This document shows positions 32,867 to 42,931 of a stretch of 64,000 nt of DNA, one piece after another. The translations under genes were made by a program, and so were the position numbers. Where the stretch lies: NCBI GenBank assembly GCA_020809425.1, contig JAGGDC010000002.1, positions 572,334 to 636,333 on the forward strand, in the 5' to 3' direction. Each line of letters begins with the position of its first letter. Positions within the stretch are counted from its first letter, which is position 1. The notes below the pieces were generated by a model. The model was given only the letters and a program-made list of their open reading frames with translations. It searched no databases and was not told where the DNA came from. The DNA comes from Candidatus Synoicihabitans palmerolidicus (lineage in GTDB: Bacteria; Verrucomicrobiota; Verrucomicrobiia; Opitutales; Opitutaceae).

Positions 32867-34963
32867 ATGCCTTCTCTTCCTCTACCCTCTCGTCTCCGAT
32901 TCCTTATTAGTTGCCTGCTTGTTATCAGCGGGGGGGCCTTGAGTCTGGCGGCTGCCCCGGTCGAATTCACCTTTCGCCCCTCCTCCTCCGAAACCAATGC
33001 CTTTCCCCGCGACATTTGGGCCACTCTGGAGACCCCCGACGATCAACGCATTAGCCTTCCCGCCTATTACGTCGGAGATGGGCAATGGGCCGTCCGAGCC
33101 CGCGCCGATCAAAAAGGAAACTACCGCTTTTTGTCCGTCTCGGAAGAACGTGACGGGCTCAATGTAGCGCTGCGCTACGAACTGAACGGTCGGGACCGTC
33201 TCCGTGTGCGCGATGTCGATGACGCTCGCGGCCCAATTCGCATCGACCCTCAATCCGGCACCCGCTTCGTCAACGGGCGCGGCCAATTTTATCAACCACT
33301 CGGCGGCAATCTGCCGTGGGCCGACGGCGCATCGCCAGAATCCTACTACCCTGCCGCATTCGCAGAGTTCCAGGCCGCCGGACTCAACTGGACCCGCATC
33401 TGGATGTGTCATTGGGGACAACTTAATCTCGACTGAGTCGAGCCTGATCATGGCTCGCAACCCGAACTCGGCTCGCTCGACCTCGAGGTCGCTCTCCGCC
33501 TGGACCGCATTATCTCCGCTGCCGAAACCCACGGTGTCCGGTTGCAGCTCGTCCTTCAGCACCATGGTCAATACACGACGCTGAACGATACTACTTGGTC
33601 GGATAATCCTTGGAACGTCGCCGTCGGAGGATTCCTCGATTCCCCTGATGACTTCTTCACCAACGACCAGGCTCGCCAACTGACTCGCGACAAATACCGC
33701 CACATCGTCGCTCGCTGGGGCTATTCCTCGTCCATCATGGCCTGGGAGCTATTCAACGAGGTCAACTGGACGAACTCCCGCCAAGGGGATGCGGCCAAAA
33801 ATGCCACCGTCGCGGCATGGCACACCGAAATGGCCCGCCTCCTCCGTCGCTACGACGTGCACGATCATCTCGTGACGACCAGCGACAATGATGTCCATCA
33901 CGCGTTGTGGGACGCCATGGACTACTATCAACCTCACATTTACCCCAACAACGGGATCTTGGGTGTGCAGACCTTGGAACTCGACCCCTCCACTTTGGAT
34001 CGACCGATTTTGTATGGAGAAATGGGCGACAATAACATGTCCGGGCTGACTTCCGAGCAACGCACCTCCGGGGTCGCGAACCCGCTGCTCGCTTGGTCCG
34101 GCCTCTTCGGCCTGGCAACTCAACCCGCGCAGATGTGATATATCGAAACCGTGCGCCCGAACGATCTATGGCCCGAGATCGAATCTCTGGGCCAGTTTGC
34201 ACGCGCGAGCGGCTTGCTCCGTCAGCCTCTTCCGCGTCGGTCTTTCCCCGCCATATTGAGCGATGACGTCAGTTCTCTCTATCTTCAGGGCGGCTTTCAG
34301 TGGCATCCCGGCGCGGCTCCCGAACTCACCGTGCCAACGGATGGCCGCGCAGAGACGGCTCTGATGGCGTTTCGTTGTATCTTCGCCGGCAAATCTCGCT
34401 CCGACCAATTCCCCAACCAAGCGACCCTCCACCTCAACTACCCCGCCGCTGCCATCGCCAGACTGGATCTTCACAGCATGGGCAACCGGTGGTGGGTCCC
34501 TCCGACGGCCGTCCCGTGATCGATGAGCAATGGCCCGCCGCCGCGCCCTCGCGTCCCGTCCCTCGCGATCTCTCGTTCTCTATTCCCATCGGCTACGGCG
34601 CCCACACCTTGGTAATCGAAAACCCTGCCGGACCAGATTGGATTGAGCTGCAAGGCATCGATTGGGGCGTGCCGGTGCCATCCCTAGTCGCCGTCGCCCG
34701 ACACGGCGCGAACCGCGTGGTCTTGTGGGTGCGTCATCGGGACAACCTGCTCTCTGCGACCGACGACGAGGAGCTCACCCCTGCTCAAGGCAGCGTGCAA
34801 ATCCCCGATGTGCCCGCGGGGCAATTGGAAAATCACGTGGTGGGATGTAGCCGCCGGTCGCGCGGGAGACTCACAAGTTTACCCCCACGATGGCGGCACC
34901 TTATCGGTTAGCACTCCTCCCGTCCTCCGCCATACTGCAGCGTGGCTCGAACGAGTGAAATAA
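32867..34963 (+). pseudogene. Secreted DUF5060/GH5-like glycosidase, broken
   Basis: ATG 32867 gives a signal peptide (MPSLPLPSRLRFLISCLL), then a DUF5060 beta domain (VEFTFRPSSSETNAFPRDIWA, YYVGDGQWAVRARAD) and a TIM-barrel domain with GGNLPWADG, NWTRIWMCHWGQ, IMAWELFNEVNWTN (acid/base Glu) and ILYGEMGDNN (nucleophile Glu). The C-terminal part is beta-rich. In-frame TGA codons occur at 33434-33436 and 34136-34138 (the latter where QMWYIETV is expected). Frameshifts lie near 34508 and 34825, the second in an extra T. It would act outside the cytoplasm on a beta-linked glycan. It is divergent from the mannosidase gene. Confidence 0.8.
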
Positions 34964-35040
34964 CCCTTCTTCCGCCAGAACGGTCCCGAGCGGCCGTGAT
35001 CACTGCGGCTATTCTCGACCATCAGGCTCCGAGACCATTC

Positions 35041-35214
35041 AACCTAGAAAACGCATGTAACAAAGTTAGGTTATCCAGTCGGTTAGTGGGTTTCAACCGT
35101 GCCCACCCCGACTCATCTGCCAGGTGAACGAATCGATGCCTGCGACGGACCGTAACTCGTTCTAACTTCGTGCCCCTCGGTCTCTTCTGTAACAGAGAAT
35201 TTCGGAATCTAGGT
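35041..35214. repeat. Dispersed ~170-bp inverted-repeat element, copy A
   Basis: This intergenic segment shares long blocks with 49341-49508 and with the split copy at 36345-39698, for example TTATCCAGTCGGTTAGTG and GAATCGATGCCTGCGACGG. Its ends are imperfect inverted repeats: AACCTAGA at the left, and the complement of TCTAGGTT at the right, each followed inward by TGTAACA/TGTTACA-type blocks. It codes for nothing and lies between the glycosidase gene and rpoZ. The pattern fits a MITE-like non-autonomous element. It contains an unoccupied CTTCTGT site (35184-35190) like the one used by IS110. Confidence 0.7.
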
Positions 35215-35298
35215 TCATCGGCAGATTAACCGTCTGTCTGGTTATCGAACGCCCTGATGGTGACCTGACCTGAGTCCGGTGAGATCATATTCATCTAC

Positions 35299-35544
35299 CT
35301 AAATACGTGGACTGGATCCCAAATACATGCCGGAAGGAGCTTCGGTATCATCTCCTAATTCATAACTTATCTTGCGTTCGAAGACTTCCCGTAGTGCGAC
35401 GTCTTCGAGTTCCAGTTTCTCCAGTGAAACCACCATCGACCGCGCTCCGCGGCGCAATTGCTTCACTCGTTTGGAGACCACATTCACCAAAATATTGGCG
35501 TCGTCGATCACTTCGAGAGTCTGTAGTAGATAGTCGTTTCGCAT
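35299..35544 (-). CDS. rpoZ: RNA polymerase omega subunit
   Basis: The intact 81-residue protein has the omega pattern: MRNDYLLQTLEVIDDANILVNVVSKRVKQL at the N-terminus, a basic linker and EDVALREVFERKISYELGDD (the omega helix with ALREV..KISYE). It assists assembly of the core polymerase. Length and motif order fit Verrucomicrobia-type omega proteins, which lack the RPFT..RRAVEM form of Enterobacteria. It is a single gene flanked by a repeat element upstream of its stop and by about 250 bp of apparently non-coding DNA before its start. Confidence 0.85.
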   Translation of the reverse strand: MRNDYLLQTLEVIDDANILVNVVSKRVKQLRRGARSMVVSLEKLELEDVALREVFERKISYELGDDTEAPSGMYLGSSPRI

Positions 35545-35796
35545 GAAATTCGGGATCTCTCCGACCAGCTATGCCATGAAAATTTGCTTCATGATCTAAT
35601 ATGACGGAACGCGCATTTTAGAAATTCCTTTCTACAACCACGATACAAATCCATCCCTGCACTCCAGATTCACTCCAAGGAGTTCGCCCAACAACAGGTT
35701 GGACAATGTGAAATTATCTCAATGTCTCGTTCTTCCTCTCCTCGATCCAGAGATTGCCACCAACTTTCCACCACTTTGTGCTCTGACGCGTTCACC

Positions 35797-36259
35797 ATGC
35801 CGTCGTCCTCACCTACCTTTCTACTACAATCACCCGGCACCGAGGCGGAATTCTCAGCCTACTTTGACCTGCGCTGGCGTATATTACGGCAACCTTGGCA
35901 ACAACCTCGTGGTTCCGAACAGGATGAGCTGGAATCGTCGAGCTTTCACCTTACGGCCGTCTGCGACCAACAAGTGGTCGGCGTCGAGCGGCTGCATTCC
36001 CCTTCGCCAAAGACCGGACAAGTGCGTTACATGGCCGTCTCCCCCCAGTTCTCCCGTCGGGGGATTGCCAGTCAAATTCTGATGGCCTTGGAAACTCAAG
36101 CCAGTTCCCAAGGGCTTCAGGAGCTCCGCCTCAATGCCCGTGAAACGGCTCTGGGATTCTGCCGCCACCACTTACTTGGATGACGGTCCCGGCCCAAATT
36201 CCTTCGGTATCCCCCACCGTACGATGCTCAAACTCCTGCCGTCGTCACCGCAACCCTGA
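35797..36259 (+). pseudogene. GNAT acetyltransferase, frameshifted near the C-terminus
   Basis: ATG 35797 gives MPSSSPTFLLQSPGTEAEF, then the GNAT fold: YFDLRWRILRQPW, QQVVGVERLHSP, the acetyl-CoA loop YMAVSPQFSRRGIASQIL, and LRLNARETALGFCRHH. Near 36172 a one-base shift moves the last part (YLDDGPGPNSFGIPHRTMLK) into another frame, ending at TGA 36257. The normal product would be about 154 residues. The substrate is unknown. It is similar in outline to the ElaA/YjcF-type small acetyltransferases. Confidence 0.7.
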
Positions 36260-36344
36260 ACCCCCGACTGTCCGTTTGAGTTCCGAGCGGACGTTTTACC
36301 CGGACCCACCCTGCGCAACCGATTTGATTTTATCCCATAAACGC

Positions 36345-36433
36345 AGTTTACATAAGAAAACGCATGTTACAAAATCATGTTATCCAGTCAGTTAATGAAT
36401 TCCAACCGTTCACCCACCGACTCACCCGACAGG
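36345..36433. repeat. Dispersed ~170-bp element, split copy, left part
   Basis: This matches the left half of copies at 35041 and 49341 (CGCATGTTACAAAAT, TTATCCAGTCAGTTAATGA, ACCGACTCACCCGACAGG) and breaks off exactly at the terminal CAGGGC of the DruA-ISAs1 element. The last nine bases (36425-36433, CCCGACAGG) are partly repeated after the element (38346-38354, CCTGCCAGG), as expected for a target duplication with two later changes. Confidence 0.7.
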
Positions 36434-38345
36434 CAGGGCTATTTCATAATAAAATGTAAGTTACAGGTAGATAATATTATATGTAATTTACAATGAACTT
36501 TTCCCGGCATGTCCGACCAGAGTCGGCAAATGTTTGAGAAAACGACCCGTCCAAACCGCCATCAGAGATACCTGCTGGATAATGCCACGATCCGGTTGCT
36601 CAACGATCAAGCAGAGATAGAGCGATGGAACGACCTGATCCGCACTCACCATTATTTGCGCAGTTCGAACGTGGCGGGAAAAGCGCTGCGCTACGTGGTG
36701 GAAGAGGCAGGGAAATGGGCGGCACTGCTCTCGTTCAGCTCCGCAGTCTACCATCTTAAAGGCACGCGACAGCTGCATTGGCTAGGAAGCATGGCAGCGC
36801 CTCGAACTGCTCGTTGCCAACAGCCGCTTGCTGATTGTTGGGTCGTCGCGCTCCATGCCCAATCTGGCGTCCCAAAGCCTCTCGCTGGCGCTCAGACGCC
36901 TGCGCGAAGACTGGCGTGGTGCTTTTGGCTCGGAACCTGTCGCAGTCGAGACCTTCGTGGATCCGGAGTTTTTCGAGGGCACTTGCTATAAGGCCGTCAA
37001 CGGGACGGTGGTAGGTTCGAGCCAGGGGTTCGCCCGCCAAGCGGCAGATTTTTACCAGCATTACGGCAAGCCCAAGACGATTCTGATGTATCCACTGCGG
37101 CAGGACTTCAAGGAGCTGCTGTGCCGCGAGGAGCTACCCGAGCCCTACCATGGCTACTGCCAGCAGCAGCAAAAGCGGTATCCGCGCCTTGCCGAAGGTA
37201 AGGCGATCGGCTCGCTAATGGAAGCCTTTAGGTTGCTCGAGGACCGGCGCGAGCACAAGGGGCGCCGATATCGCCTCTCCGGTTTGCTCGGCGTGGTCGT
37301 TTGCGGATACTTCGCGGGGTACCGCTCGCTGGAGCAGTGCGCCGCCTTCGCCGCTGCGTTGAATCAAAGGCAGTGCCGCAGCTTCGGCTTCTGGCGTGCC
37401 CCCGGCACCGGCAAGCTCGTCGCCCCCTCCCATACGACACTATGGCGAGCCATTTGCGCTGCGCAGCCAGAGGCCTTCGATAAAGTCGTGGAAACATGGC
37501 TCCGGCAGCATCAGCACGACGCCCCGCAGGCCATCGCCATCGACGGCAAGGTGATCAGGGCGACGGCGACACCCGCCAATCCTGAGGCCTTGAGCGTCTC
37601 GGCGATCAGCCATAGCCTAAGGGATTTTTTTTTCAGCAACCTTTGCGTCAGGGGAAAGAACCACGAGCCGCAGGCCGTCGTCGATCTGCTCGGCAAGATC
37701 GGTCCGATCGATGGAACGCCCGTAACCATTGACGCCCTATACTGCCGCAGGACGCTAGCCCACAGCATCGTGCAGGAGCACGGAGCCGATTATCTGATGA
37801 GCGTGACGGGCAACCGCCCGGCGCTGCGCAAGGCCATCGGCAAAAGGATGGATGCCAGCGAGGTCAGGAAGATCTTCACCCTGGAAAGGGGCCATGGCAG
37901 GACCGAGCGCCGCAGCATCGCAGCGATCGACGCCAGCCCGACCGACCTGACCCTTCGCGGCGCAGGCCGGCCGGATCACCCGAGAGCGCGAGAACCTCAC
38001 GACAGATAAAAAACAAATCCAATGCATCGTTTTCGTGACCAGCCAAGATTGCACCCAAGCCGATCCGGCCAAGCTACTCGCTCAGGCCACAGGACATTGG
38101 AAGATCGAGAACGCTCTTCACTACCACAAAGACGCTTCCATGGGTGAAGACCGATGCTACGCCCGTAAATGGCCAACGATCTCGCTGCTCGCAACGATTA
38201 GATCCCTGGTGATCACCGTGCTTGGCAGACTCAAAGAGTCGCTGCCATGCGTCCAAGAGGCTATGCGCCAACGCCTACAACGCGGTTAGCTTCGCAACCA
38301 AGCCCCTCAAAATCGTTTTCAATAACCTTTCTTGAAATTGCCCTG
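36434..38345 (+). mobile_element. ISAs1-family transposon encoding a DruA-like (DUF4338) fusion transposase
   Basis: Terminal inverted repeats CAGGGCTATTTCA (36434-36446) and TGAAATTGCCCTG (38333-38345) match at 12 of 13 positions and have the CAGGG start usual for ISAs1. The element is 1912 bp and is flanked by a 9-bp direct repeat with two mismatches (36425-36433 and 38346-38354). It is inserted inside a copy of the 170-bp dispersed repeat: joining the outer flanks restores the sequence seen at 35041-35214 and 49341-49508. It carries one long gene, now frameshifted. Confidence 0.85.
36509..38289 (+). pseudogene. DruA-like DUF4338 domain fused to ISAs1 DDE transposase, frameshifted
   Basis: The first part is a DUF4338/DruA domain: LLNDQAEIERWNDLIRTHHY, GKALRYVVEEAGKWAALL, LLIVGSSRSMPNLASQSL, VAVETFVDPEFFEGTCYKA, VGSSQGFARQAADFYQHYGK. 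After a linker at about 37150 comes an ISAs1 transposase: RYRLSGLLGVVVCGYFAGYRS (associated domain), IAIDGKVIRAT (first Asp), PVTIDALYCRRTLAHSIV (second Asp) and HWKIENALHYHKDASMGEDRC (Glu). Shifts near 36790 and 37968 break it, so the product would be about 590 residues if repaired. The domain junction itself is within one frame. DruA is known from Druantia defence; its role here, presumably in transposition, is not established. Confidence 0.82.
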
Positions 38346-38415
38346 CCTGCCAGGTGATCGAATCGATGCCTGCGACGGACCGTAACTCGTTCCCACTTCA
38401 CGCCCTTCGTTCCCT
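38346..38415. repeat. Dispersed ~170-bp element, split copy, middle part
   Basis: This begins with the duplicated target of the ISAs1 element and continues with the repeat's GATCGAATCGATGCCTGCG and GGACCGTAACTCGTTCC blocks, ending at CT (38414-38415) where the IS110 element begins. Compared with the uninterrupted copy at 49341-49508 it stops between TTCCCT and TCTGTAACA. Confidence 0.7.
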
Positions 38416-38416
38416 T

Positions 38417-38703
38417 GTATGTTCGAACCGATGTGAAGAACAAGCGAGGACGGAGCCGAATGCAGCCTCCGAGAATGGACCATAGAGTTCGTCGCAGGAG
38501 GCTGCATTCGGCGCGAATGCACATGCGAGGTAAATGCCTTGAATGATGCTCGCCAGGGTGCGGTGCAGACTGGCCGTCTGCACCGCACGGCAACCCAGAG
38601 GCCGATTTGTTACCCGAGGATTTACCTCGAACAGAAGCCCTGGGCCCGGGTTGCCGACCTGGTTGAACTCGAACCGCTGAGAGAGCCCTGAGCTCGTATA
38701 ACA
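38417..38703 (+). ncRNA. Candidate IS110 bridge RNA (copy 2)
   Basis: This is the same structured region as in copy 1. Here the 16-bp stem I is perfect (38455-38470 with 38497-38512), so the mismatch in copy 1 is the derived state. The nested stems II and III are identical to copy 1. The region contains ACAGAAG (the complement of the CTTCTGT right flank) and ACCGCTG (identical to the last bases of the element before its CT core), both conserved in the two copies. It ends just before the recombinase ATG. Confidence 0.6.
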
Positions 38704-38705
38704 AG

Positions 38706-39656
38706 ATGGAGCAAACCACCCCTGAAAATCAAATCACCTATGTTGGTGTGGATATCGCCAAAGATCGTCTCGACTACACCGTCGATGATACTCGCTATGC
38801 CCACGTCGAGAACACCCACCGAGGCCACCGAGCCTTGATCAAGCACCTCCAGAGCCTGCCCAATGCCCGGGTCGTATGCGCAGCGACTGGCGGCTACGAG
38901 CGTGCCATTGTCGCCGCATTGCTCTTGGCCCAGATCCAAGTCTGCGTGGTCAAATCCAGGACGTGTGTGCGTCTTTGCCCGCGCCGCCGGCTTTGCTCGC
39001 CAAGACCGACCCACTCGACGCTCAACTGTTGCGCCGCTTTGGGTTACAAATGAAGCCACGCCTGCACCGTGCCCTCGACGAAGCGGCCGCTACCTTGCGT
39101 GAGCTGCTCGACTATCGCCGGCAGATCAGTGATCAACTCGTCGCCACAGGCAACCGGTGCGAGTTGGCTGGACGCATTTTGCGTGAACGTCTTGAGATCC
39201 TGCGGGCGCTTTTAGCCACCGAGCTCGAACAAACCGATGCACTGATTAAAACGCACATCCACGAGGACGACCGTCTACGCACCAAAGCCGCTCGACTGCG
39301 CGAACTCCAAGGCGCAGGACCCGTGCTCGCCGGCCACCCTGCTCGCCTACGGGCCTGAACTCTGAAAAATCGAATCGGGCCAACTCGCCGCTCTGATCGG
39401 TGTGGCCCCGTTCGCCCACGACAGCGGGCGGCGACATCGTTGCCGACATGTGCGCGGCGAGCGTCATTCCGTGCGCCAGGTCCTCTACATGGCGGCGGTC
39501 TCTGCCATCCGATGTAACCCTGTCATGCGCGCGTTTTATCGGCGCCTCGTTGAGGCTGGGAAACTGAAGAAAATAGCCCTTATCGCGGTCATGCGCCAAA
39601 TGCTACATGCTCTCAATCTCTTGGCCGCTAATCCCAACTTTGTCCTTGTTCGCTAA
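38706..39656 (+). pseudogene. IS110 recombinase, frameshifted, copy 2
   Basis: This copy is intact over the first 80 or so residues where copy 1 is shifted (MEQTTPENQITYVGVDIAKD through GGYERAIVAALLLAQIQVCVV). It has an extra A near 38953 (CAAATCC against CAATCC) and an extra T near 38993, then is readable again through LLRRFGLQMKPRLHRALDEAAATLRELL, and is broken once more near 39330-39360. The C-terminal Tnp_20 part (APFAHDSGRRHRCRH, VRQVLYMAAVSA) is present. The independent lesions show both copies decayed in place after transposition. Confidence 0.85.
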
Positions 39657-39666
39657 CACCGCTGCT

Positions 39667-39698
39667 TCTGTCACATCCCACTTCGGAATTTAGGATGA
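39667..39698. repeat. Dispersed ~170-bp element, split copy, right end
   Basis: TCTGTCACATCCCACTTCGG followed by AATTTAGGATGAT matches the right terminus of the copy at 49341-49508. It completes the split repeat that starts at 36345, so the original element once spanned about 170 bp and now covers 3.35 kb with two insertions. Confidence 0.7.
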
Positions 39699-40543
39699 TT
39701 CGCCTGAGGGCGAACCATCATCCGATCGCAACTCACGCCGTGCGTCACCCCGTGCCTGATCGGCCACTGGTAAGTCGTCTCTGGCCTGCGGCGCGGGCTC
39801 TCGACCGCAGGCGGCACTACGACCTGGCCGCGACCGATGTCGAGTTTCAGCTGGTTGTAGACACGTAAATACCCGACCACACGATTTTACACGATTTCCC
39901 AACGCCCCGTAGAGCACCGGCTTATCCTCCGGTACCATGTTCGGGCGGGGCGGCGCCCCAGATGAGCCACACCGACACATAGTCGTCCACAGCGCCCGAA
40001 ACATCATAATCGTCCCAACGGAAGGTCGTGCAGCGTCGCCTTGCGTCGGTTGCGTCGGTTGCGTCGGTTGCGTCAACCCACGGGACGTCGTTGATGAAGA
40101 AAGCTTAATCACTCGACGAAGCCAACCCTCCGGTCCCTCTGCAGTCATAAAATCGCTGCCAATCGCGAGCGCCCTGATGCTCAATTGCTACCGCTCGTCT
40201 CGCGCGATCTCAAACAATCCTCGACCACCATTCTACCGCTCGGCTTAACGGCGAATTTGATCGATAGACCGCATCGATTCGGCCATTTCCGACTGTCAGA
40301 TACAGGGAGGCTGGCATGGTTTTCGACAGTGATTGGCAATTTAAGCCGCTCTACGCTATGCGACACCTCAGGTTCACTCTAACTCAGCCTCCTAGTTCAA
40401 ACACCGATGCTTCAAGTTGAGTGCATCAGTGACGATTGGCTTACTACGCTTTGCGTTTGCGATTTCCAGAAGATCGTCGACACTGAACGCTTAGTAGATC
40501 GCGCCGATCTTTCACACTCGGCGAAATCCACAAATTCCTGCTC
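39699..40543. other. Degenerate region without a recognisable gene
   Basis: No convincing ORF is seen in these 845 bases. On the minus strand short protein-like stretches appear in changing frames (for example VWLIWGAAPPEHGTGG near 39950 and VGYLRVYNQLKLDIGRG near 39860), which suggests remains of one old gene. The region holds nearly four copies of the 9-mer TTGCGTCGG at 40041-40074. The last 150 bases precede the kinase gene and may hold its promoter. Confidence 0.4.
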
Positions 40544-42878
40544 ATGACTGGTTTAACACCGCTTCACTTGATCCTGCTATCCGCTGACGAAGTCCTCGTC
40601 TCGGACCTGATCACCGAGCTTGAAACCATCGGTTATGCGGCTTCGATCGAAACCTCCTCCACTCCGGATCGACTCTCGGCATCCGATCAACGCGGAAAGT
40701 GGCAATTCGCGTTGCTCGATACTGAATTCCTGCCGGCCAACGCAGACTCCATTGCACACGTTCACCACTCCTGCGGTCGTGCGATTCCCATCGTTTTCAT
40801 TTCCGGCCACGAAGTTACCGCATCCGAATGCATCAGTGTCCTCGATGCCGGCGCCGTTGCCTTAGTACCTCGGCAAGCGCCTTCCCGGATCGCCGTCAAT
40901 ATAGTCCGAACCCTGCGCTTAGAATTCGTGCATCAACAGCACGAGAACAACATGCGCCTAATCGCCGCCAGCGACCGCCGATTCGCCACCATATTTGATG
41001 CGAGTCCCATACCTACCGTCATGACCGAAATGGAAACAGGTCAGATATTGGAAGTGAACCCCACCGTCGAAAAATTGCTGGGGATGTCCCGCGAGCAAAT
41101 CATTGGTCGTGAGTCCAGCGATTTTGGCGTCTGGAGAGACCACGCTCAACGCCGGCGCTTCATTGCCGACGCCCTCTTCGGCGGCGCCAGCCATACCATG
41201 GAGCGGCAGCTGCATGTGCATGTGCCCGCTGGGTCCACCCTGACCGTGCTGATATCCTTCTGCCGCATCGAATTGGAAGGTAAAAACCGCCTGCTCATCA
41301 TTATGCAGGATATCACCACCCGCAAGGCCGCCGAGGACACTTTGCGCGAAAACGAGGAACGTTACCGCCTCCTCGTCGAAAACTCCCACGACCTGATCTG
41401 GGAAATAGATCCTTGTGGGTTGATGCGTTATGTCAGTCCCAACCACACCACCGTCACCGGCTACCTCAGTGACGAGCTGGACGGCCAACCCGTCGTTAAC
41501 TGCATCCACCCCGACGAACAAGCGAAGGCCACCAACATCCTAGACACCTCGGACCAACGCGCCGAACTCTGCCTCCGGTTTCAGCACCGCAAGGGTCACG
41601 GGCTCACCTTGGAGTCGTCCCAGCAGTCTTATCGGATCCACGATGGCTCCCGCCGTGCTGTCGTCATCTCGCGCGATATCAATCCGCGTCCCTGCAGGCC
41701 GACGAAGACCGCCACATGCTCGAGCAACAATTGCGACAAGCCCAGCAAATGGAAGCCACCGGCACGCTGGCAGGAGGCATTGCTCACGACTCAACAACAT
41801 CCTCACCGCCATCTTCGGCTACCTGCAACTCGTCCAACTCGAGACCCCCGCCGACTCTCCCGTGCGGGAGGAACTCGCCGGCGCTCTTAAAGCCAGCGCG
41901 CGCGCCCTCGTCAGCCAGATCCTCACCTTCAGCCGCCGCCGCGAACAAAAACGCGGCCTGGGCAAACTGTATCCGCTTATCAATGACGCTCAGCGCCTGC
42001 TCCGCGCGTCCCTCCCCGCCACCATCGATTTTAAGGTGGAAATCGACGAATCTTCCCCCTCCGTCCTTTGCGACGCGACCCAGATTCACCAAATCATCAT
42101 GAATCTGGGCCCCAACTCCGGCCATGCCATGCGGGATCACGGCGGCGTGCTCACTATCCGCCTGACTCAAGGCGAGTCCGATCCTTCCCTCTTCGCCAGC
42201 TACCCTCAACTATCCAACCGTCCGATTCTCGGTCTCATTATTTCGGATACCGAAGTCGGCATGGATGCCGCCACCCGCGAGCGCGTGTTCGAACCATTTT
42301 TCACCACGAAGTCCGGCGGTGAGGGGACCGGCCTCGGCCTTGCCGGGGTTCACGGCATCGTACAGGATCACGACGGCGCGATCACCTGCGCGAGCGAACC
42401 AGGCATCGGCACCTCCTTCCGGATCTACTTCCCCACCGTCGACCTCGCCAGCCTCGATGTCTCCACCACACCGCACCAACTGCCTCGCGGCCACGGAGAA
42501 CGAGTGTTGCTCGTCGATGACGACCAAGCCGTCGTCACCAGCGGCTCCCGCATGATCAAACGTCTCGACTATGAGGTCGAAGGCTTCACGGACGCACCTC
42601 AGCCTTGGAACGATTCACCGCCGCGCCCAGCGCGTTCGATATCGTCGTCACCGATCTCACCATAGGCGGGGCCACCGGCGTCGATAGTGCCCGCCGGGTC
42701 TTTGAACTGCGCCCCGGTCTCCCCCTGATCATCGCCACCGACTTCATGAATGCCCGCGACATCGAGACAGCCCGCTCGTTGGGCGTGCAGTGGTTTCTCG
42801 CCAAACCCTTTTCTTTCATGGGCTTGGCAAGAGCATATGGCCAAGGCCCTCAAACCCCACGCCAAACGCTCCCGCTGA
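40544..42878 (+). pseudogene. Receiver-PAS-PAS-histidine kinase-receiver hybrid, frameshifted
   Basis: From MTGLTPLHLILLSADE the order is a receiver-like domain (FALLDTEFLPAN, FISGHE) without a clear C-terminal Lys, two PAS domains (FDASPIPTVMTEMETG; YRLLVENSHDLIWEIDPCG), the HisKA box LAGGIAHD with NNIL in another frame, ATPase motifs EVGMDAATRERVFEPFFTTK and GTGLGLAGVHGI, and a terminal receiver (LLVDDDQAVV, DIVVTDLTIGG, LAKPFSF). Frame changes fall near 41690, 41795, 42595 and 42830. The natural end is the TGA at 42876-42878 after ALKPHAKRSR. It would be a cytoplasmic hybrid sensor kinase; its signal is unknown. Confidence 0.8.
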
Positions 42879-42931
42879 TGGGGACGCCGCACGGATGCGG
42901 CTCCCACCGCACCCTCGACAAATCATGCCGC

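Larger units (their letters stand above)
38416..39666 (+). mobile_element. IS110-family insertion sequence, copy 2
   Basis: The element is a near-identical copy of 882-2129, 1251 bp, inserted into the right part of the 170-bp repeat. The empty target can be read at 49470-49481 (TTCCCTTCTGT): the left flank here ends ...TTCCCT and the right flank continues TCTGTCACATCC. Hence the core is CT and no duplication beyond it is seen, as expected for IS110. The insertion may be younger or older than the neighbouring ISAs1 element; the sequence does not tell. Confidence 0.88.

Noticed and set aside
36509..38289. A Druantia defence locus
   Set aside because: The DruA-like domain lies inside a transposon as a fusion with a DDE transposase, and no other Druantia genes (such as the large helicase DruE) are present.
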